From Chryseobacterium gleum (GTDB lineage Bacteria > Bacteroidota > Bacteroidia > Flavobacteriales_D > Sanyastnellaceae): DNA of 6,025 bases. The notes beneath the pieces are model-generated. The model was given only the letters and a program-made list of their open reading frames with translations, ran no database searches and was not told where the DNA came from. A program made the position numbers and the translations under genes. This document shows positions 5,725-6,025 of this stretch, in pieces. The stretch is taken from positions 1 through 6,025 of the forward strand of contig CALQJP020000164.1 in the NCBI GenBank assembly GCA_943330925.2, written 5' to 3'. Numbering within the stretch: position 1 is the first letter of the stretch; the number at the start of each line of letters is the position of its first letter.

Positions 5725-6025
5725 ACTTGAAAAGTCCGTGCAGCTGCCCATCCACACCGGAAATAATCTTACCCAAATCTTCGGGCTTCTCGTGGAAGCG
5801 ATTATCGTCGATATCGATCACGAGCATCTTGCCTTTGTTGTAGGTGCTGATCCAAGCCTCATAACGTTCGTTGAGACGCGTTAAGTAATCGAGGCGAATG
5901 GCTTCTTCGTATTCACGACCGCGCTTGCCGATGTTGTCGACCAAAGCCGGTACAGAAGCACGCAAGAAGATGAGCAAATCGGGTGGTGTGATGAATTCAT
6001 CCATCACATTGAACAGATCCACATA
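5723..6025 (-). CDS. Deoxynucleoside kinase, C-terminal half (5' end beyond window)
   Basis: The minus strand is open from the right edge to the TGA at 5725-5723, giving about 100 residues of a protein whose start lies outside the window. The family is usually about 200 residues, so roughly half is seen. DLLIFLRASVPALVDNI, then KRGREYEEAIRLDYLTRLNERYEAW, matches the dNK (thymidine-kinase-2-like, deoxyadenosine/deoxyguanosine kinase) fold. The Arg-rich KRGREYE is the LID region that closes over the phosphate donor. The end, KMLVIDIDDNRF..., ..GVDGQLHGLFK, is the usual C-terminal helix region. It phosphorylates deoxynucleosides in the cytosolic salvage pathway. Substrate cannot be decided, because the P-loop and nucleoside-binding residues lie outside the window. 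The GTG at 6022-6020 is an internal Val codon, not a start. It converges on the YceI gene. Confidence 0.88.
   Translation of the reverse strand, partial: YVDLFNVMDEFITPPDLLIFLRASVPALVDNIGKRGREYEEAIRLDYLTRLNERYEAWISTYNKGKMLVIDIDDNRFHEKPEDLGKIISGVDGQLHGLFK

Noticed and set aside
6020..6022. GTG as start codon of the deoxynucleoside kinase
   Set aside because: The frame stays open to the window edge and the protein would be half the family length, lacking the P-loop.

Overview
The window looks like a chromosomal segment of a Bacteroidota bacterium, most likely a member of the Flavobacteriales. The evidence is a large secreted protein with GCTDxxxCNYDP-type Cys repeats and a Bacteroidota adhesin-like domain layout, a Bacteroidota-style membrane pyrophosphatase, a YceI lipoprotein, AT-rich translation leaders without clear Shine-Dalgarno sequences, and a dNK-type deoxynucleoside kinase. 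I cannot name the genus from this window.

Layout. Bases 1-2123 (minus strand) hold the N-terminal 707 codons of one uninterrupted secreted multidomain protein that runs off the left edge. Bases 2124-2354 are a divergent intergenic region with a G-rich array of 7-bp units (2188-2278) and a small hairpin (2303-2321). Bases 2355-4703 (plus) encode a K+-dependent-type membrane pyrophosphatase (hppA) with an unusual Cys/His-rich C-terminal tail. After 14 bases, 4718-5530 (plus) encodes a lipoprotein with a YceI domain, probably in the same transcript. Bases 5531-5722 are a compact convergent intergenic region: two inverted 7-bp-unit arrays, each abutting a stop codon, flank a strong bidirectional terminator. 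Bases 5723-6025 (minus) are the C-terminal half of a deoxynucleoside kinase that runs off the right edge.

How the parts relate. hppA uses cytosolic pyrophosphate, a by-product of biosynthesis, to pump cations across the inner membrane. The lipoprotein behind it sits in the cell envelope. Both carry Cys-rich stretches predicted to face the periplasm. The flanking genes are transcribed in the opposite direction and need not be functionally linked.

The most unusual feature is non-coding. Both intergenic regions carry period-7 repeats fitting one degenerate heptamer (G-R-N-K-A-N-T), arranged as facing inverted arms. At the 3' locus each convergent gene ends with stop codon, same-sense heptamer array, then the shared terminator.
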